Origin: Mycobacterium kansasii ATCC 12478
GTDB lineage: Bacteria; Actinomycetota; Actinomycetes; Mycobacteriales; Mycobacteriaceae
NCBI RefSeq assembly: GCF_000157895.3
Contig: NC_022663.1
Coordinates: forward strand, 186,001-250,000
DNA length: 64,000 nt
Reading direction: 5' to 3'
Position numbers and translations under genes: made by a program
In this document: piece by piece, positions 26,701-35,273 of the stretch
Position numbering within the stretch: position 1 is the first letter of the stretch
Layout: each line of letters opens with the position of its first letter
The notes under the pieces: model-generated
The model's input: the letters and a program-made list of their open reading frames with translations, nothing else
Databases searched by the model: none
Told to the model about the DNA's origin: nothing

Positions 26701-28735
26701 TACCCGAAATATTGACGGTTGGTGTGGTGATGCCACCGATGGTACCGGTCACCGTGATGCCGCCTACCGTCAGATCGACCGCGGAGGGGCCGATGGTACC
26801 TGGGGCGGGCGGCAAGGGAAAGATGCCGAATGTAAAGGGAGACTGGGGAATCGTAATCGGGATGACTAGCGGGTTGCTCGATAGCGATAAGCCAATCGGA
26901 TTGATGCTGATTGGTTGGATATTGATCGGCCCGACGATAGCGCCGGAACTGTTGAGACCCAAGCTGATTGGCAGAATATGAATCGGCGGAACAGCGATCG
27001 GACCGACAATAGCCCCGGAACTGTTGAGCCCCAAGTTAATCGGCGGAATATGAATCGGCGGAACAGCGATCGGACCGACAATAGCCCCGGAACTGTTGAG
27101 CCCCAAGTTAATCGGCGGAATATGAATCGGCGGAACAGTGATCGGACCGATAATAGCCCCGTTACTGTTGAGCCCCAAGTTAATCGGCGGAATATGAATC
27201 GGCGGAACAGTGATCGGACCGACAATAGCCCCGTTAGTGTTGAGCCCCAGATTGATCGGGGGAATGTGGATAGGCGGCACGGTGATCGGGCCGAGGAGGC
27301 CGGTACCGTCGAGGTCCAGTGCGGCTGGCGGAATAGTGATTGTGCCGGAAACACCGAGCCAGCCCTGGTAATCGCCTCTCCATAAGAAGCCGTTGCTGTA
27401 GTTGCCCGAGATGAGTGCGCCGGTGTTGACGTTGCCCGTGTTTGCCCAACCAGTGTTGAGGTCACCGGGGTTGAACGAGCCGGTGTTGGAACTGCCGGGG
27501 TTGAAGTCGCCCGTGTTGAAGCTGCCCAGGTTGAAGCTGCCCGTGTTGTAGTTGCCTGTGTTGCCGAAGCCGGTGTTGGCGATGCCGACGTTGAAGAATC
27601 CCGTGTTTGCCTCGCCCGAGTTACCGATGCCGGTGTTGTAACTGTTGCCGGAGTTTCCGATACCGAAGTTTCCGGTACCCGAGTTTCCGATGCCGATATT
27701 CCCGGTGCCCGAGTTGAACAAACCGATATTGCCAGCGCCAGAGTTCAGCCCGCCGAACCCCCGCAGGTTGTTCCCATCCAGCCCGATGCCGATATTGCCA
27801 TTGCCGGTGTTGCCGAAGCCGACGTTGCCGTTACCCGTATTCCCGAAGCCAATGTTGTTGCTGCCGGTATTGCCGAAACCGAAGTTGGTCAGGGCTGCGG
27901 TCACACCCGGACCCACGTTTCCGAAACCGATGTTATTGCTACCGAGGTTGCCGAAGCCGAAGTTGGAGCTGCCCAGGTTTGCGCTGCCGAAGTTGAGGTT
28001 GCCGAGGTTCGCACTACCGAAATTGGTGCTGCCGAGATTTGCATTGCCCAGGTTGAAATTGCCGCGGTTCGCATTGCCAACGTTACCGAAACCGGCATTT
28101 GCAAAGCCCAGGCCGAAGTTGCTCATCACGCTCGGGATACTCGAGACGGCCGCTTGTGCGGCCGTCGCGATGGCCGCCGGGGCTGCGACCAGCTGAGCTG
28201 GCAGCCCCGCCATGCCCTGGACAATCTGCGCGAAGGGGGTCAACGCCGAGACGGCGGCCGAAGCCCCGGCGTGGTAGGCCGACATGGCCGACACATCGAC
28301 GGCCCACATCTCCTCGTAAGCGGCTTCCACCGCAGCGATGGCCGGAGCGTTTTGCCCAAACAGGTTGGAGATCACCAGCGAAATCACCTGATTCCGGTTG
28401 GCTGCCACCAGGACTGGCTGCACCATCGCCGAACGGACGGCCTCGAACTCGGCCACCATGGCTAGGGCTTGCGCGGCCGTCTGCTGGGCCTGCGCCGCCA
28501 CCTCGGTAAGCCAGCCGGCGTAAGGAGCCGCCGCCGCTGCCATCGCAACGGCCGCGCGGCCCTGCCACGATCCACCGACCAGCCCAGCGGTCACCGATCC
28601 GAAAGAGGTTGCCGCCAAGGCTAATTCGTCAGCTAACTCGTTCCAGGCCACCGCGGCCGCCGACATCGCTTCCGAACCTGCACCGGCGTATATCAACGTC
28701 GAGTTGATCTCCGGTGGCAGCACTGAAAAATTCAT
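23777..28735 (-). CDS. PPE-MPTR family protein, 1,652 residues
   Basis: The protein begins MNFSVLPPEINSTLIYAGAGSE, the Pro-Pro-Glu signature, and carries the roughly 180-residue all-helical PPE domain with the WxG-type GGSWQGRAA near residue 57. The remainder alternates two arrays of NxGxGNxG pentapeptide-type repeats (MPTR) with two regions of longer hydrophobic repeats (IPLGI, GGVVGDP and similar). Such proteins are secreted or surface-displayed by type VII systems. A GGAAGGG ribosome site lies eight bases before the ATG. Position and architecture match the PPE34/PPE35 pair Rv1917c-Rv1918c, here represented by a single gene. No PE partner is adjacent. Length is probably variable between strains. 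Confidence 0.93.
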   Translation of the reverse strand: MNFSVLPPEINSTLIYAGAGSEAMSAAAVAWNELADELALAATSFGSVTAGLVGGSWQGRAAVAMAAAAAPYAGWLTEVAAQAQQTAAQALAMVAEFEAVRSAMVQPVLVAANRNQVISLVISNLFGQNAPAIAAVEAAYEEMWAVDVSAMSAYHAGASAAVSALTPFAQIVQGMAGLPAQLVAAPAAIATAAQAAVSSIPSVMSNFGLGFANAGFGNVGNANRGNFNLGNANLGSTNFGSANLGNLNFGSANLGSSNFGFGNLGSNNIGFGNVGPGVTAALTNFGFGNTGSNNIGFGNTGNGNVGFGNTGNGNIGIGLDGNNLRGFGGLNSGAGNIGLFNSGTGNIGIGNSGTGNFGIGNSGNSYNTGIGNSGEANTGFFNVGIANTGFGNTGNYNTGSFNLGSFNTGDFNPGSSNTGSFNPGDLNTGWANTGNVNTGALISGNYSNGFLWRGDYQGWLGVSGTITIPPAALDLDGTGLLGPITVPPIHIPPINLGLNTNGAIVGPITVPPIHIPPINLGLNSNGAIIGPITVPPIHIPPINLGLNSSGAIVGPIAVPPIHIPPINLGLNSSGAIVGPIAVPPIHILPISLGLNSSGAIVGPINIQPISINPIGLSLSSNPLVIPITIPQSPFTFGIFPLPPAPGTIGPSAVDLTVGGITVTGTIGGITTPTVNISGIPLGVSVGGVVGDPVNGITLFPGGYTLPGIPLDINVGGVVGDPVNGITLFPGGYTLPGIPLGINVGGVVGDPVNGITLFPGGYTLPGIPLGINVGGVVGDPVNGITLFPGGYTLPGIPLDINVGGVVGDPVNGITLFPNGYTLPQIPLSLHVSGPVGPINIPVDIGGGPGFGNSTSTPSSGFFNSGPGSTSGIGNVGSGASGFWNLAQSLGNSGYFNVGPLTSGVFNFGNTVSGVYNTSTLGLATAAFSSGVGNTGSQLAGILRDGVAGTTFNFGFANDGTLNVGGANVGDYNLGSGNVGSYNFGSGNAGSSNFGFGNVGGSNFGFGNFGSNNVGFANTGPGLTAALHNVGFGNIGSNNLGFGNFGNDNLGFGNTGNGNIGIGLTGNNQLGLGGLNSGSGNIGFGNSGTGNIGFFNSGTGNFGVGNSGNYNTGLGNAGNANTGFFNVGSVNTGVANTGSYNTGNFNTGSINTGDLNPGNTNTGYLNPGDLNTGWSNTGDVNTGALISGNFSDGLLWRGDFQGLPGFSGTITIPPIPLGVHVTGGVGPIIVPDINVPAIPLGINAIGTVGAISVPSVPIPTIPLGINAGGTVGAISVPGVPIPTIPLGINAIGTVGAISVPSVPIPTIPLGISAGGTVGAISVPSVPIPTIPLGISAGGTIGGINVGTITVPGIPVTVGVTVPVDVTIRAVPYSVALVVSGTIGPITLSHFDIGPTLTGGTGPIVVNGVNIPQFGFSIPLSGQLNGFTIPGFDIGQFGLNIPLSGQLNGFTIPGFDIGQFGLNIPLSGQVNGFTIPGFDIGQFGLNIPLSGQVNGFTIPGFDIGQFGLNIPLSGQVGGFTIPGITIDGFPLNVDLNGGLGPISIPINIGGTPGFGNVTTNPSSGFFNNGDGNVSGVANVGSAISGFWNQVPDSLPGIISGYYNVGHLESGMWNLGNTISGLYNTSPFGILTSAFNSGVKNVGQQLAGFFRTGTGP
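24201..24496. repeat. 69-base tandem repeat (23 residues), about four copies
   Basis: Units start at 24201, 24270, 24339, 24408 and partly 24477. Each encodes a 23-residue unit around GFTIPGFDIGQFG and SGQVNG or SGQLNG, and the copies are nearly identical at DNA level. Near identity within the array implies recent duplication or gene conversion. Confidence 0.9.
24741..25030. repeat. 69-base tandem repeat (23 residues), about four copies
   Basis: A second 69-base array inside the PPE gene begins at 24741 with the next unit at 24810. It encodes IPLGI-(N/S)-A-(G/I)-G-T-V-G-A-I-S-V-P type units. Alternate units differ at the same few bases (GGT versus IGT), suggesting that pairs of units were duplicated together. 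Confidence 0.85.
26257..26692. repeat. 87-base tandem repeat (29 residues), about five copies
   Basis: Units at 26344, 26431, 26518 and 26605, with a diverged copy to the left, encode IPLGINVGGVVGDPVNGITL plus FPGGYTLPG. DNA identity between units is very high. It lies in the first hydrophobic repeat region of the PPE protein. Confidence 0.9.
26929..27288. repeat. 72-base tandem repeat (24 residues), about five copies
   Basis: Units spaced exactly 72 bases apart (for example 27001, 27073, 27145, 27217) encode GPITVPPIHIPPINLGLN plus SNGAIV. Edge copies are more diverged than central ones, as expected for an array that grows by unequal exchange. Confidence 0.9.
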
Positions 28736-29386
28736 CGCTTCGACCCTTCCCGGTGAAGCGCACTTGAGCTCTAAGACCGGTCGCCAAGAGGCCGTGCGTG
28801 GTGCACAAGCTACGCGGCGAGGCAAGATGATCCACCGCGTTAATCAAAACGGTATGAGAATGTTATAGAAATGTGATGACATTTGTGAGAGAATGCCAAA
28901 CTTCTTTACATTGTCCGCGCGAGGCGGGGTGTTGAGTGGTCAATGTCAAGCAAAAAGTAATTGTCGTCAGCGGAAAATCGACTGGCGGCCAACCGAATTG
29001 GTCCGATGCGGCCGCGACGCAGGGCTAGCCGACTAATCGGAATTTCAACCTCGACATTATCCCCGCATGCCTGTGAACCAGGCCCTGACGACGGCCCTGA
29101 GGCAAGAGGGCTGACATCAGATGATCTGTGCGGAAAGCAGAAAGGGCCAACTTGAGGCTGGAATCGATCCGGTTAACACAGCTTTCCAGTCATGAAACAA
29201 CTAGCTGAGGCGATGCCAGCGGCCAGATTGCGCCGAGCCGCGGGCGATGTCGGGAAGGCAGGGAATAAGACCTTCCGCGATCTATCACGCGGCCAGACCA
29301 ACCCGACCTGCGGTTTACGCCGGGGCAACTGGGGGTATGCGGCGCATGCCTTGAACCGAAAGCCTTGAACCGAAAGTGAGAAGCTG
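28736..29386. other. AT-rich upstream region of the PPE gene and non-coding gap
   Basis: These 650 bases separate the PPE gene from the Gly-rich lipoprotein gene. The left part (about 28,835-28,960) is clearly AT-rich and includes AAATGT-N4-ACATTT at 28869-28884, a small inverted repeat that could be an operator or chance. The rest has no frame with good codon bias. The promoter of the PPE gene is expected here. Confidence 0.45.
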
Positions 29387-29800
29387 ATGACAAGACCAGC
29401 CAGGACAGCATTCGCGGTTTTCGGTGGCGGCGCCATGCTGGTCATGGCTGTGGCCTGCGGTGGCGGCGACAACAAGGGACCCACCAGCAGCACGACGCCG
29501 TCGACAACGACAACGACGACATCGACGACGGCTCCGTCCAGCATGCCGCCGTCCGAAACGTCACCGGCACCGGGTGGTCCATCCGGCAGCGGCGGACCCG
29601 GCGGCGGTGGTGGCGGCGTCCCGGGCGGGCCCACCGGCAGCGGCGGACCGGGCGGCGGTGGCGGCAGCGTCCCGGGCGGGCCCACCGGCGGCGGCGGACC
29701 GGGCGGCGGTGGCGGCACCATTCCGGGTGTCGGCGGAGGCGGCGGCGGACCGGGCGGCGGTGGCGGCTGCATCGGCAACATCTGCGGCGGCTACCCGTGA
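29387..29800 (+). CDS. Putative lipoprotein with Thr-rich linker and Gly/Pro-rich tail
   Basis: This 137-residue protein has a basic N-terminus, a hydrophobic run (FAVFGGGAMLVMAVA) and a cysteine at residue 24 in MAVACGGG, a slightly atypical lipobox with Ala rather than Leu at -3. A Ser/Thr run (TSSTTPSTTTTTTSTT) follows, often O-glycosylated in mycobacteria. The rest is GGPGGGGG and PGGPTG repeats ending with two cysteines in CIGNICGG. The ribosome site is weak. It is likely anchored in the cell envelope; function unknown. Confidence 0.65.
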   Translation: MTRPARTAFAVFGGGAMLVMAVACGGGDNKGPTSSTTPSTTTTTTSTTAPSSMPPSETSPAPGGPSGSGGPGGGGGGVPGGPTGSGGPGGGGGSVPGGPTGGGGPGGGGGTIPGVGGGGGGPGGGGGCIGNICGGYP

Positions 29801-29900
29801 TGGCGCGCCGTCGTTGACTTCCGTTGCGGCCTAAGACAGGCCTAAGACCGGTCGATAACGGTTAAGGTTCGCCTCAGGCGGATCGCAAGGGAGCATCGAC

Positions 29901-31082
29901 ATGGCCAAGCTCAGGTTCGGATATTTCATCGCCCCGTTCCACCGCGCGGGCACCAACCCGTCGCTGGCCTTGCAACGCGACCTGGAGTTCGTCGAACATA
30001 TCGATGCCCTTGGCTTCGATGAAGCATGGATCGGCGAGCATCACTCGGCCGGCAGCGAGATCATCAGCTCGCCCGAAATCTTCATTGCCGCCGCCGCAGA
30101 ACGAACCAAACGGATCCGGCTTGGCACCGGGGTCATCTCACTCGCCTACCACAACCCGCTCTGGGTCGCCGACCGGTTGATGCTGCTCGATCACCTGACC
30201 CATGGTCGCGTGATCGGTGGGGTGGGCCCGGGTTCGCTGCCCACGGATTCGGCGATGATCGGGTTGACGCCCACCGACACGCGGGAGCTTCTGGAAACCA
30301 ATCTCGACATCGTCGTTCGGCTGCTGGCGGGGGAGACCGTGACCGCCAAAACCGCCACGCATCAACTCGTCGACGCCAAGTTGCAGCTGGCCCCCTATTC
30401 CGAATCCGGCATTCCGCTGGCGGTGGCCGCTGTCGCGTCGCCCACCGGCGCGCGGTTGGCCGGCAAGCACGGCATCGGGCTGCTGTCCATCGGTGCGACG
30501 CTGACCATCGAGGGCTTCAACGCGCTCTCCTATCACTGGGGCATCGTCGAGGAACGTGCCGCGGCGTTCGGCACCATGGTGGACCGCAGGAACTGGTCCC
30601 TGGTCGGTCCCTTCCACATCGCCGAGACTGACGAACAGGCCCGTGCCGATGTGAAATTCGGTATCGAGCCGTGGTTCCGCTATTTCCAGAAGATCGCCGC
30701 CTTCCCGCAGATGACCATGTCGGGAGACCGGCTCGACGAAATGATCGACATGATCAACGAAAATGGGGCCGGTGTGATCGGCACCCCCGAACGGGCGCGG
30801 GCGCAGGTGCAGCGGTTATGGGATCAGTCCGGCGGATTCGGCTGCATGCTGCAGATGGGTCACGAGTGGGCCAACCCGGCGGCGACCAAGCGCTCCGCCG
30901 AATTGTTTGCCGCCGAAGTGATGCCGCACTTTCAAGGGCAGGCGCAACCGACCCTCGACGCCGCCGCGCGCGCCGGCGAGGTGCGTGACGACCTCGCACG
31001 CACCCAGCTACAGGCCATCGAGCACATGACCAAGAAGTATCAAGATGAGGTCAGTTCGACCGCGCGACCCGAAAGTCGTTGA
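29901..31082 (+). CDS. LLM-class flavin-dependent monooxygenase (luciferase-like)
   Basis: This 393-residue protein has the bacterial luciferase-like TIM barrel that uses reduced FMN or F420. Opening MAKLRFGYFIAPFHRAGTN gives the first strand. GFDEAWIGEHHSAG near residue 37 is the typical motif of the LuxA-like/limonene monooxygenase group, and TKRIRLGTGVISLAYHNPLWVADRLMLLDHLTHGRVIGGVGPG is highly conserved. The hydrophobic substrate is unknown. GGGAG sits before the ATG. The adjacent minus-strand SRPBCC gene ends 15 bases beyond, so they converge. Confidence 0.88.
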   Translation: MAKLRFGYFIAPFHRAGTNPSLALQRDLEFVEHIDALGFDEAWIGEHHSAGSEIISSPEIFIAAAAERTKRIRLGTGVISLAYHNPLWVADRLMLLDHLTHGRVIGGVGPGSLPTDSAMIGLTPTDTRELLETNLDIVVRLLAGETVTAKTATHQLVDAKLQLAPYSESGIPLAVAAVASPTGARLAGKHGIGLLSIGATLTIEGFNALSYHWGIVEERAAAFGTMVDRRNWSLVGPFHIAETDEQARADVKFGIEPWFRYFQKIAAFPQMTMSGDRLDEMIDMINENGAGVIGTPERARAQVQRLWDQSGGFGCMLQMGHEWANPAATKRSAELFAAEVMPHFQGQAQPTLDAAARAGEVRDDLARTQLQAIEHMTKKYQDEVSSTARPESR

Positions 31083-31097
31083 GCCAAGCCCACAATG

Positions 31098-31565
31098 CTA
31101 CGGTGCGGTACCGGACTCGCGCTCGCCTGCCTTCACCAGCCGGCCGGCGAAGAACTTGACCGCGCCGCCCAGCGCCGCCCGCATCGCCGGTCCGGTTCCG
31201 CGGACGCCCTCGGTAAACGAGCCGCTCCAGCGGATATCGGTGCCGCCCGACGCATTCGGCGTGAGGACGACCTCAGCGTGGTAGTCCTTGGCCGGTGTCC
31301 GGGGCGCGATCAGCCGGTAGGCGTGACGGCGATCCTGCTCGTACTCGACGGTCTCCTCCTGCACGAGCACCGGCCACATGCCGACCTTGCGGACGGCTCC
31401 GATCCCGCCAGGCGCCGGATCACCTTGGCGCGCCCAACTTGATTGCAGGACGATGGGTTTGGCCCACTCCGACCATCGACCACCGTCGGTCACGAGCCGG
31501 AACAGTGTCGCGGCCGGCGCGCTACTGGACTTGGTGACTTCGAAGGAGAACTTCCGTCCCGGCAT
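31098..31565 (-). CDS. SRPBCC (START-like) family protein (Rv1919c-like)
   Basis: This 155-residue protein has the SRPBCC pattern: KFSFEVTKSSSAPAATLFRLVTDGGRWSEWAKPIV at the start, then strands, then GTGPAMRAALGGAVKFFAGRLVKAGE as the C-terminal helix. The ATG is chosen because GGGAG lies seven bases before it; a TTG seven codons upstream is in frame. Size and position match Rv1919c. Ligand unknown. Confidence 0.78.
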   Translation of the reverse strand: MPGRKFSFEVTKSSSAPAATLFRLVTDGGRWSEWAKPIVLQSSWARQGDPAPGGIGAVRKVGMWPVLVQEETVEYEQDRRHAYRLIAPRTPAKDYHAEVVLTPNASGGTDIRWSGSFTEGVRGTGPAMRAALGGAVKFFAGRLVKAGERESGTAP

Positions 31566-31699
31566 ATCCGACTCCCGCCCCGACAAAACTGACCTGGCTG
31601 ACGGGTACCCTACCGTGACACCGCCTGCGGAGCGGCCTCGGGCAGTCGCAGGGCAGCGAAAACAATGCCGCGGCGGCGGCGCCGGGGCATACTCACGAT

Positions 31700-32524
31700 G
31701 TGCCGAACGCCGAAACTGTCTCAGTTCCAGCCGCGCTGTCCCAAGCTGACGTCGACGCGGCGTTACGACTGATGAAGCCGCTGCGAATACTGATCAAGCC
31801 CAAGGTCTATGGCATCGAGAATGTGCCGACCGAACGTGCGTTGCTGGTGGGTAACCACAACACGCTCGGCTTGGTCGACGCGCCGTTGCTGGCCGCCGAG
31901 CTCTGGGAGCGCGGCAGATTGGTCCGATCCCTCGGCGACCACGCCCACTTCAAGGTTCCGGGGTGGCGCGACATGCTGACGCGGATGGGAGTCGTCGAAG
32001 GCACCCGCGAGATTGCCTCGGAACTGATGCGCCGCGGCGAACTGGTCATGGTGTTTCCCGGCGGCGCCCGTGAGGTCAACAAGCGCAAGAACGAGCAGTA
32101 CAAGTTGGTCTGGAAGAACCGACTCGGGTTCGCGCGGTTGGCAATTCAGCACGGGTATCCGATCGTGCCGTTCGCTTCGGTGGGAGCCGAGCACGGCATC
32201 GATATCGTGCTCGACACCGATTCCCCGCTGCTGGCGCCGAGCCAGTTCCTGGCTGCCAAGCTGCTCGGCACGCCCGACGGCCCACCGCTGGTTCGCGGCG
32301 TGGGGCTGACCCCGGTACCGCGACCCGAGCGGCAGTACTACTGGTTCGGCGAGCCGATCGACACCACCGAGTTCGCCGGACACGAAGCCGACGACAACGC
32401 CGCCCGTAAGGTGCGCGAGCGTGCGGCCGCCGCGATCGAGGAGGGCATCGAACTGATGCTTGCCGAGCGCGAAGCCGACCCGAACCGATCCCTGGTGGGC
32501 CGGCTCTTCCGTTCAGACGCTTGA
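31700..32524 (+). CDS. Acyltransferase (lysophospholipid/DGAT-like family)
   Basis: This 274-residue protein resembles membrane-associated acyltransferases of the PlsC/DGAT type. It has LLVGNHNTLGLVDAPLLAAEL near residue 50, where the catalytic His lies, and GELVMVFPGGAREVNKRKNEQYKL near 113, where PGGxRE is the acyl-acceptor motif of the diacylglycerol acyltransferase branch. GYPIVPFASVGAEH follows near 150. Probable role is acylation of a lipid in glycerolipid or wall-lipid metabolism. The start is GTG. Position matches Rv1920. Confidence 0.83.
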   Translation: MPNAETVSVPAALSQADVDAALRLMKPLRILIKPKVYGIENVPTERALLVGNHNTLGLVDAPLLAAELWERGRLVRSLGDHAHFKVPGWRDMLTRMGVVEGTREIASELMRRGELVMVFPGGAREVNKRKNEQYKLVWKNRLGFARLAIQHGYPIVPFASVGAEHGIDIVLDTDSPLLAPSQFLAAKLLGTPDGPPLVRGVGLTPVPRPERQYYWFGEPIDTTEFAGHEADDNAARKVRERAAAAIEEGIELMLAEREADPNRSLVGRLFRSDA

Positions 32525-32685
32525 AAGCCCAAGCAGCCAAACTGATTTCGATGGTTTCCAGCGGACTAATCCGTCCGCAGGCCCGTCGAAATGCCGGCCA
32601 ATCGGCTCGGCAGCGTAGTCTTGCCGGCACCGTTGGGTGTGTTACCCGACGATCGCCGGCCGGACGCGGGGAGTCCGTGACGGCG

Positions 32686-33918
32686 ATGACGAAGGGGATG
32701 TGGCGACAGTGGTCCGGCTTGACGAACGCTCCCGCTGAGATGTCGCTGTCCCCGTCGCAGCCCGCGATTCCGGTCGAGCCCGCCCACAAGCGGCCAGGTC
32801 GTGCCGGCAAGCGACACCGGTGGGGGCCCCTGTTGGCGGTCGCGTTGCTGCTCGGTGGGTGCGCCGGCCAGCACACCGCCGTCAGCTCCTCGACCACCAC
32901 CACCACCACCGCGACCAGCGCCGCCAACTCCAGCGCCAAGGTCCGCAGCCAGGCCGTGTTGGACGGCGCCGTCAACGCCGAGGAGCCGGGTTGCTCGGCC
33001 GCGGTAGGCGTGGAGGGGAAAGTGGTCTGGACGGGAGTTCGGGGTATCGCGGACCTGGCGACCGGCACCAAGATCACCGCCGACACCGTTTTCGACATCG
33101 GCTCAGTGGCCAAGCAGTTCACCGCTACCGCGATCCTGCTGCTGGTCGACGCGGGACGGCTGGCCCTGAGCGACCCGCTGGCCCAGTACGTTCCCGACCT
33201 GCCGGACTGGGCCGCCACCGTGACGGTGGCCGAACTGATGCACCAGACCAGCGGCATACCCGACTACATCGGACTGCTCGAAGAGCAGGGATATCAATCA
33301 ACCGACCGGACCACCCAGGCTCAAGCGCTGCAAGCGTTGGCAGCGGCGCCCGAGTTGGGGTTTCGCCCGGGCGCCCACTTCGAGTACTCCAACTCCAACT
33401 ACCTGCTGCTGGGTGAGATCGTCCGGCGGGTGTCTGGCCATCCGCTGCCGGAATTCCTGAGCACCGAGGTCTTCCAACCGCTCGGGCTGGCCATGGCGGT
33501 CGATCCGGTCGGCAAGATTCCCGACAAGGCCGTGTCGTATGACAAGGGCGACACCGGTTCCCAGTTTCGGGTGCTGGACTCGCCATGGGAACAGATCGGC
33601 GACGGGGCCATCCAGACCACGCCCAGCCAACTCGTGCGATGGGCGGACAACTACCGAACCGGCACGGTGGGTGGCCCCAAGCTGCTCGAGGAGCAGCTGG
33701 CCGGGGCGGTGGAAACCGAGCCCGGCGGCGGCGACCGCTACGGCGCAGGCATCTTCGCGCGCGCCGACGGCACGCTCGAACACAGCGGCAGCTGGGCGGG
33801 GTTCGTCACCGAGTTTCGCGTCAGCAGTGACCGGCGGACCTCGGTGGCCATCAGCTGCAACACCGAAAAGCAGGACCCCGAAACGATGGCCGACGCACTG
33901 GGACGTCTCTGGATGTAG
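32686..33918 (+). CDS. Lipoprotein with serine beta-lactamase/PBP-like domain (Rv1922-like)
   Basis: Residues 43-59 form a lipoprotein leader ending LLLGGC, so Cys59 would be lipidated. After a Ser/Thr linker comes a class C beta-lactamase/penicillin-binding-type domain: SVAK at 140-143 (SxxK nucleophile), YSNSNY near residue 235 (YxN), and HSGSW near 365 in place of KTG. Such proteins are often esterases or D,D-peptidases. The start is uncertain: this ATG, a GTG three codons upstream with a nearer GGGGAG, or an ATG 18 codons downstream. It precedes lipD by 76 bases on the same strand. Confidence 0.82.
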   Translation: MTKGMWRQWSGLTNAPAEMSLSPSQPAIPVEPAHKRPGRAGKRHRWGPLLAVALLLGGCAGQHTAVSSSTTTTTTATSAANSSAKVRSQAVLDGAVNAEEPGCSAAVGVEGKVVWTGVRGIADLATGTKITADTVFDIGSVAKQFTATAILLLVDAGRLALSDPLAQYVPDLPDWAATVTVAELMHQTSGIPDYIGLLEEQGYQSTDRTTQAQALQALAAAPELGFRPGAHFEYSNSNYLLLGEIVRRVSGHPLPEFLSTEVFQPLGLAMAVDPVGKIPDKAVSYDKGDTGSQFRVLDSPWEQIGDGAIQTTPSQLVRWADNYRTGTVGGPKLLEEQLAGAVETEPGGGDRYGAGIFARADGTLEHSGSWAGFVTEFRVSSDRRTSVAISCNTEKQDPETMADALGRLWM

Positions 33919-33994
33919 CTTCGGGTCGATCTCTACTTCAACCCGATGCGTCATTCCCATGCGCCGCGCTCGCGGTAGGCATAATCATTCAGTT

Positions 33995-35266
33995 ATGGCG
34001 AAACCGTCCGTCTTGACCACCGACAATGGCCTGCCGTCCAGCGTCAAAGGTGCCTGCGATTCCCGCTTCGCCGGGCTCATCCGGGCGTTCAATGCGCTGT
34101 TTCCCGGCCGGATGTTCGGCGGCGGAGCGCTGGCGGTCTACATCGACGGTGTGCAGGTTGTCGACGTCTGGACCGGTTGGTCGGACCGGCGTGGCAAAGT
34201 GCCGTGGACGGCCGACACCGGGGCCATGGTGTTCTCGGCGACCAAGGGATTGGCCGCGACGGTAGTCCACCGCCTGGTCGACCGCGGGCTGCTGTCCTAC
34301 GACGTGCCGGTCGCCGAATACTGGCCGGAATTCGGAGCCAACGGCAAGTCCGAAGTCACCGTCAGCGACGTGCTGCGGCATCGCGCCGGGTTGTCTCACC
34401 TCAAAGGGGTGGGCAAAAAGGAAGTGCTGGACCACCTCCTGATGGAGGAGAAGCTGGCCGCGGCGCCGCTGGACCACACCCACAAGAAGATGGCGTATCA
34501 CGCGGTGACCTACGGATGGCTGCTATCCGGTCTGGCCCGGGCGGTGACCGGCAAGGGCATGCGCGAGCTGTTCCGTGAAGAGCTTGCGCTCCCGCTCGAC
34601 ATCGACGGTCTGCATCTGGGCCGTCCGCCGGCCGATTCGCCCACCACGGCGGCGCAGACGCTGTTACCGCAGGCGAATATCCCCACGCCGGTGCTCGACT
34701 TCGTCGCGCCGAAGGTCGCCGGGCTGTCGTTCTCCGGGCTGCTCGGTTCGATCTACTTCCCGGGGATCATGTCGATGCTGCAGGGCGATATGCCGTTTCT
34801 CGACGGCGAGCTTCCCGCTGTCAATGGCGTGGTCACCGCGCGTGGGCTGGCCAAGGTGTACGGGGCGATCGCCAATGACGGCGTCATCGATGGGACCCGA
34901 CTGCTGTCCTCCGAGTTGGTCAGTGAACTGCGGGGAAAACCCAATCTGACACCGGATCTGAACCTGGGGATTCCGTTCAGCTATCACCACGGCTACCAGT
35001 CGTCGCCGGTGCCGGGATTGCTGCCCGGATACGGCCACATCGGTCTGGGCGGAACTCTTGGCTGGGCCGACCCGGACACCGGCAGCTCGTTCGGCTATGT
35101 GCACAACCGCCTGCTGACGCTGTTGCTGTTCGATGTCGGATCGTTCGCCGGGCTGGCGCCGCTGCTGAGCAGCGCCATCTCGGCCGCGCGTCGCGCCGGG
35201 CCGCTCGAGGTGCCCCATCTGGGTGCGCCCTACCGGGGCGCCGACGAGCAGGAGCCGGCGTCGTAG
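33995..35266 (+). CDS. lipD: LipD, beta-lactamase-fold esterase/lipase
   Basis: This 423-residue serine hydrolase has the class C beta-lactamase fold. The SxxK nucleophile is SATK at residues 81-84 in AMVFSATKGLAATVVHRLVDRG, the tyrosine motif follows at YHAVTYGW, and the third motif reads GHIGLGGTLGW near 350. The family EstB/LipD-type enzymes hydrolyse acyl esters. No signal peptide is present, so it is likely cytoplasmic or exported by an unknown route. There is no clear Shine-Dalgarno at the ATG, and a TAATCAT-like box lies about 10 bases upstream, so a leaderless transcript is possible. Position matches Rv1923. Confidence 0.85.
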   Translation: MAKPSVLTTDNGLPSSVKGACDSRFAGLIRAFNALFPGRMFGGGALAVYIDGVQVVDVWTGWSDRRGKVPWTADTGAMVFSATKGLAATVVHRLVDRGLLSYDVPVAEYWPEFGANGKSEVTVSDVLRHRAGLSHLKGVGKKEVLDHLLMEEKLAAAPLDHTHKKMAYHAVTYGWLLSGLARAVTGKGMRELFREELALPLDIDGLHLGRPPADSPTTAAQTLLPQANIPTPVLDFVAPKVAGLSFSGLLGSIYFPGIMSMLQGDMPFLDGELPAVNGVVTARGLAKVYGAIANDGVIDGTRLLSSELVSELRGKPNLTPDLNLGIPFSYHHGYQSSPVPGLLPGYGHIGLGGTLGWADPDTGSSFGYVHNRLLTLLLFDVGSFAGLAPLLSSAISAARRAGPLEVPHLGAPYRGADEQEPAS

Positions 35267-35273
35267 CGGCTGG

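Noticed and set aside
24201..28110. CRISPR array
   Set aside because: The regular repeats are in-frame protein repeats inside the PPE gene, without unique spacers.
28961..29155. A 64-residue plus-strand frame upstream of the Gly-rich lipoprotein
   Set aside because: No ribosome site and no coding bias; AT-rich non-coding DNA.
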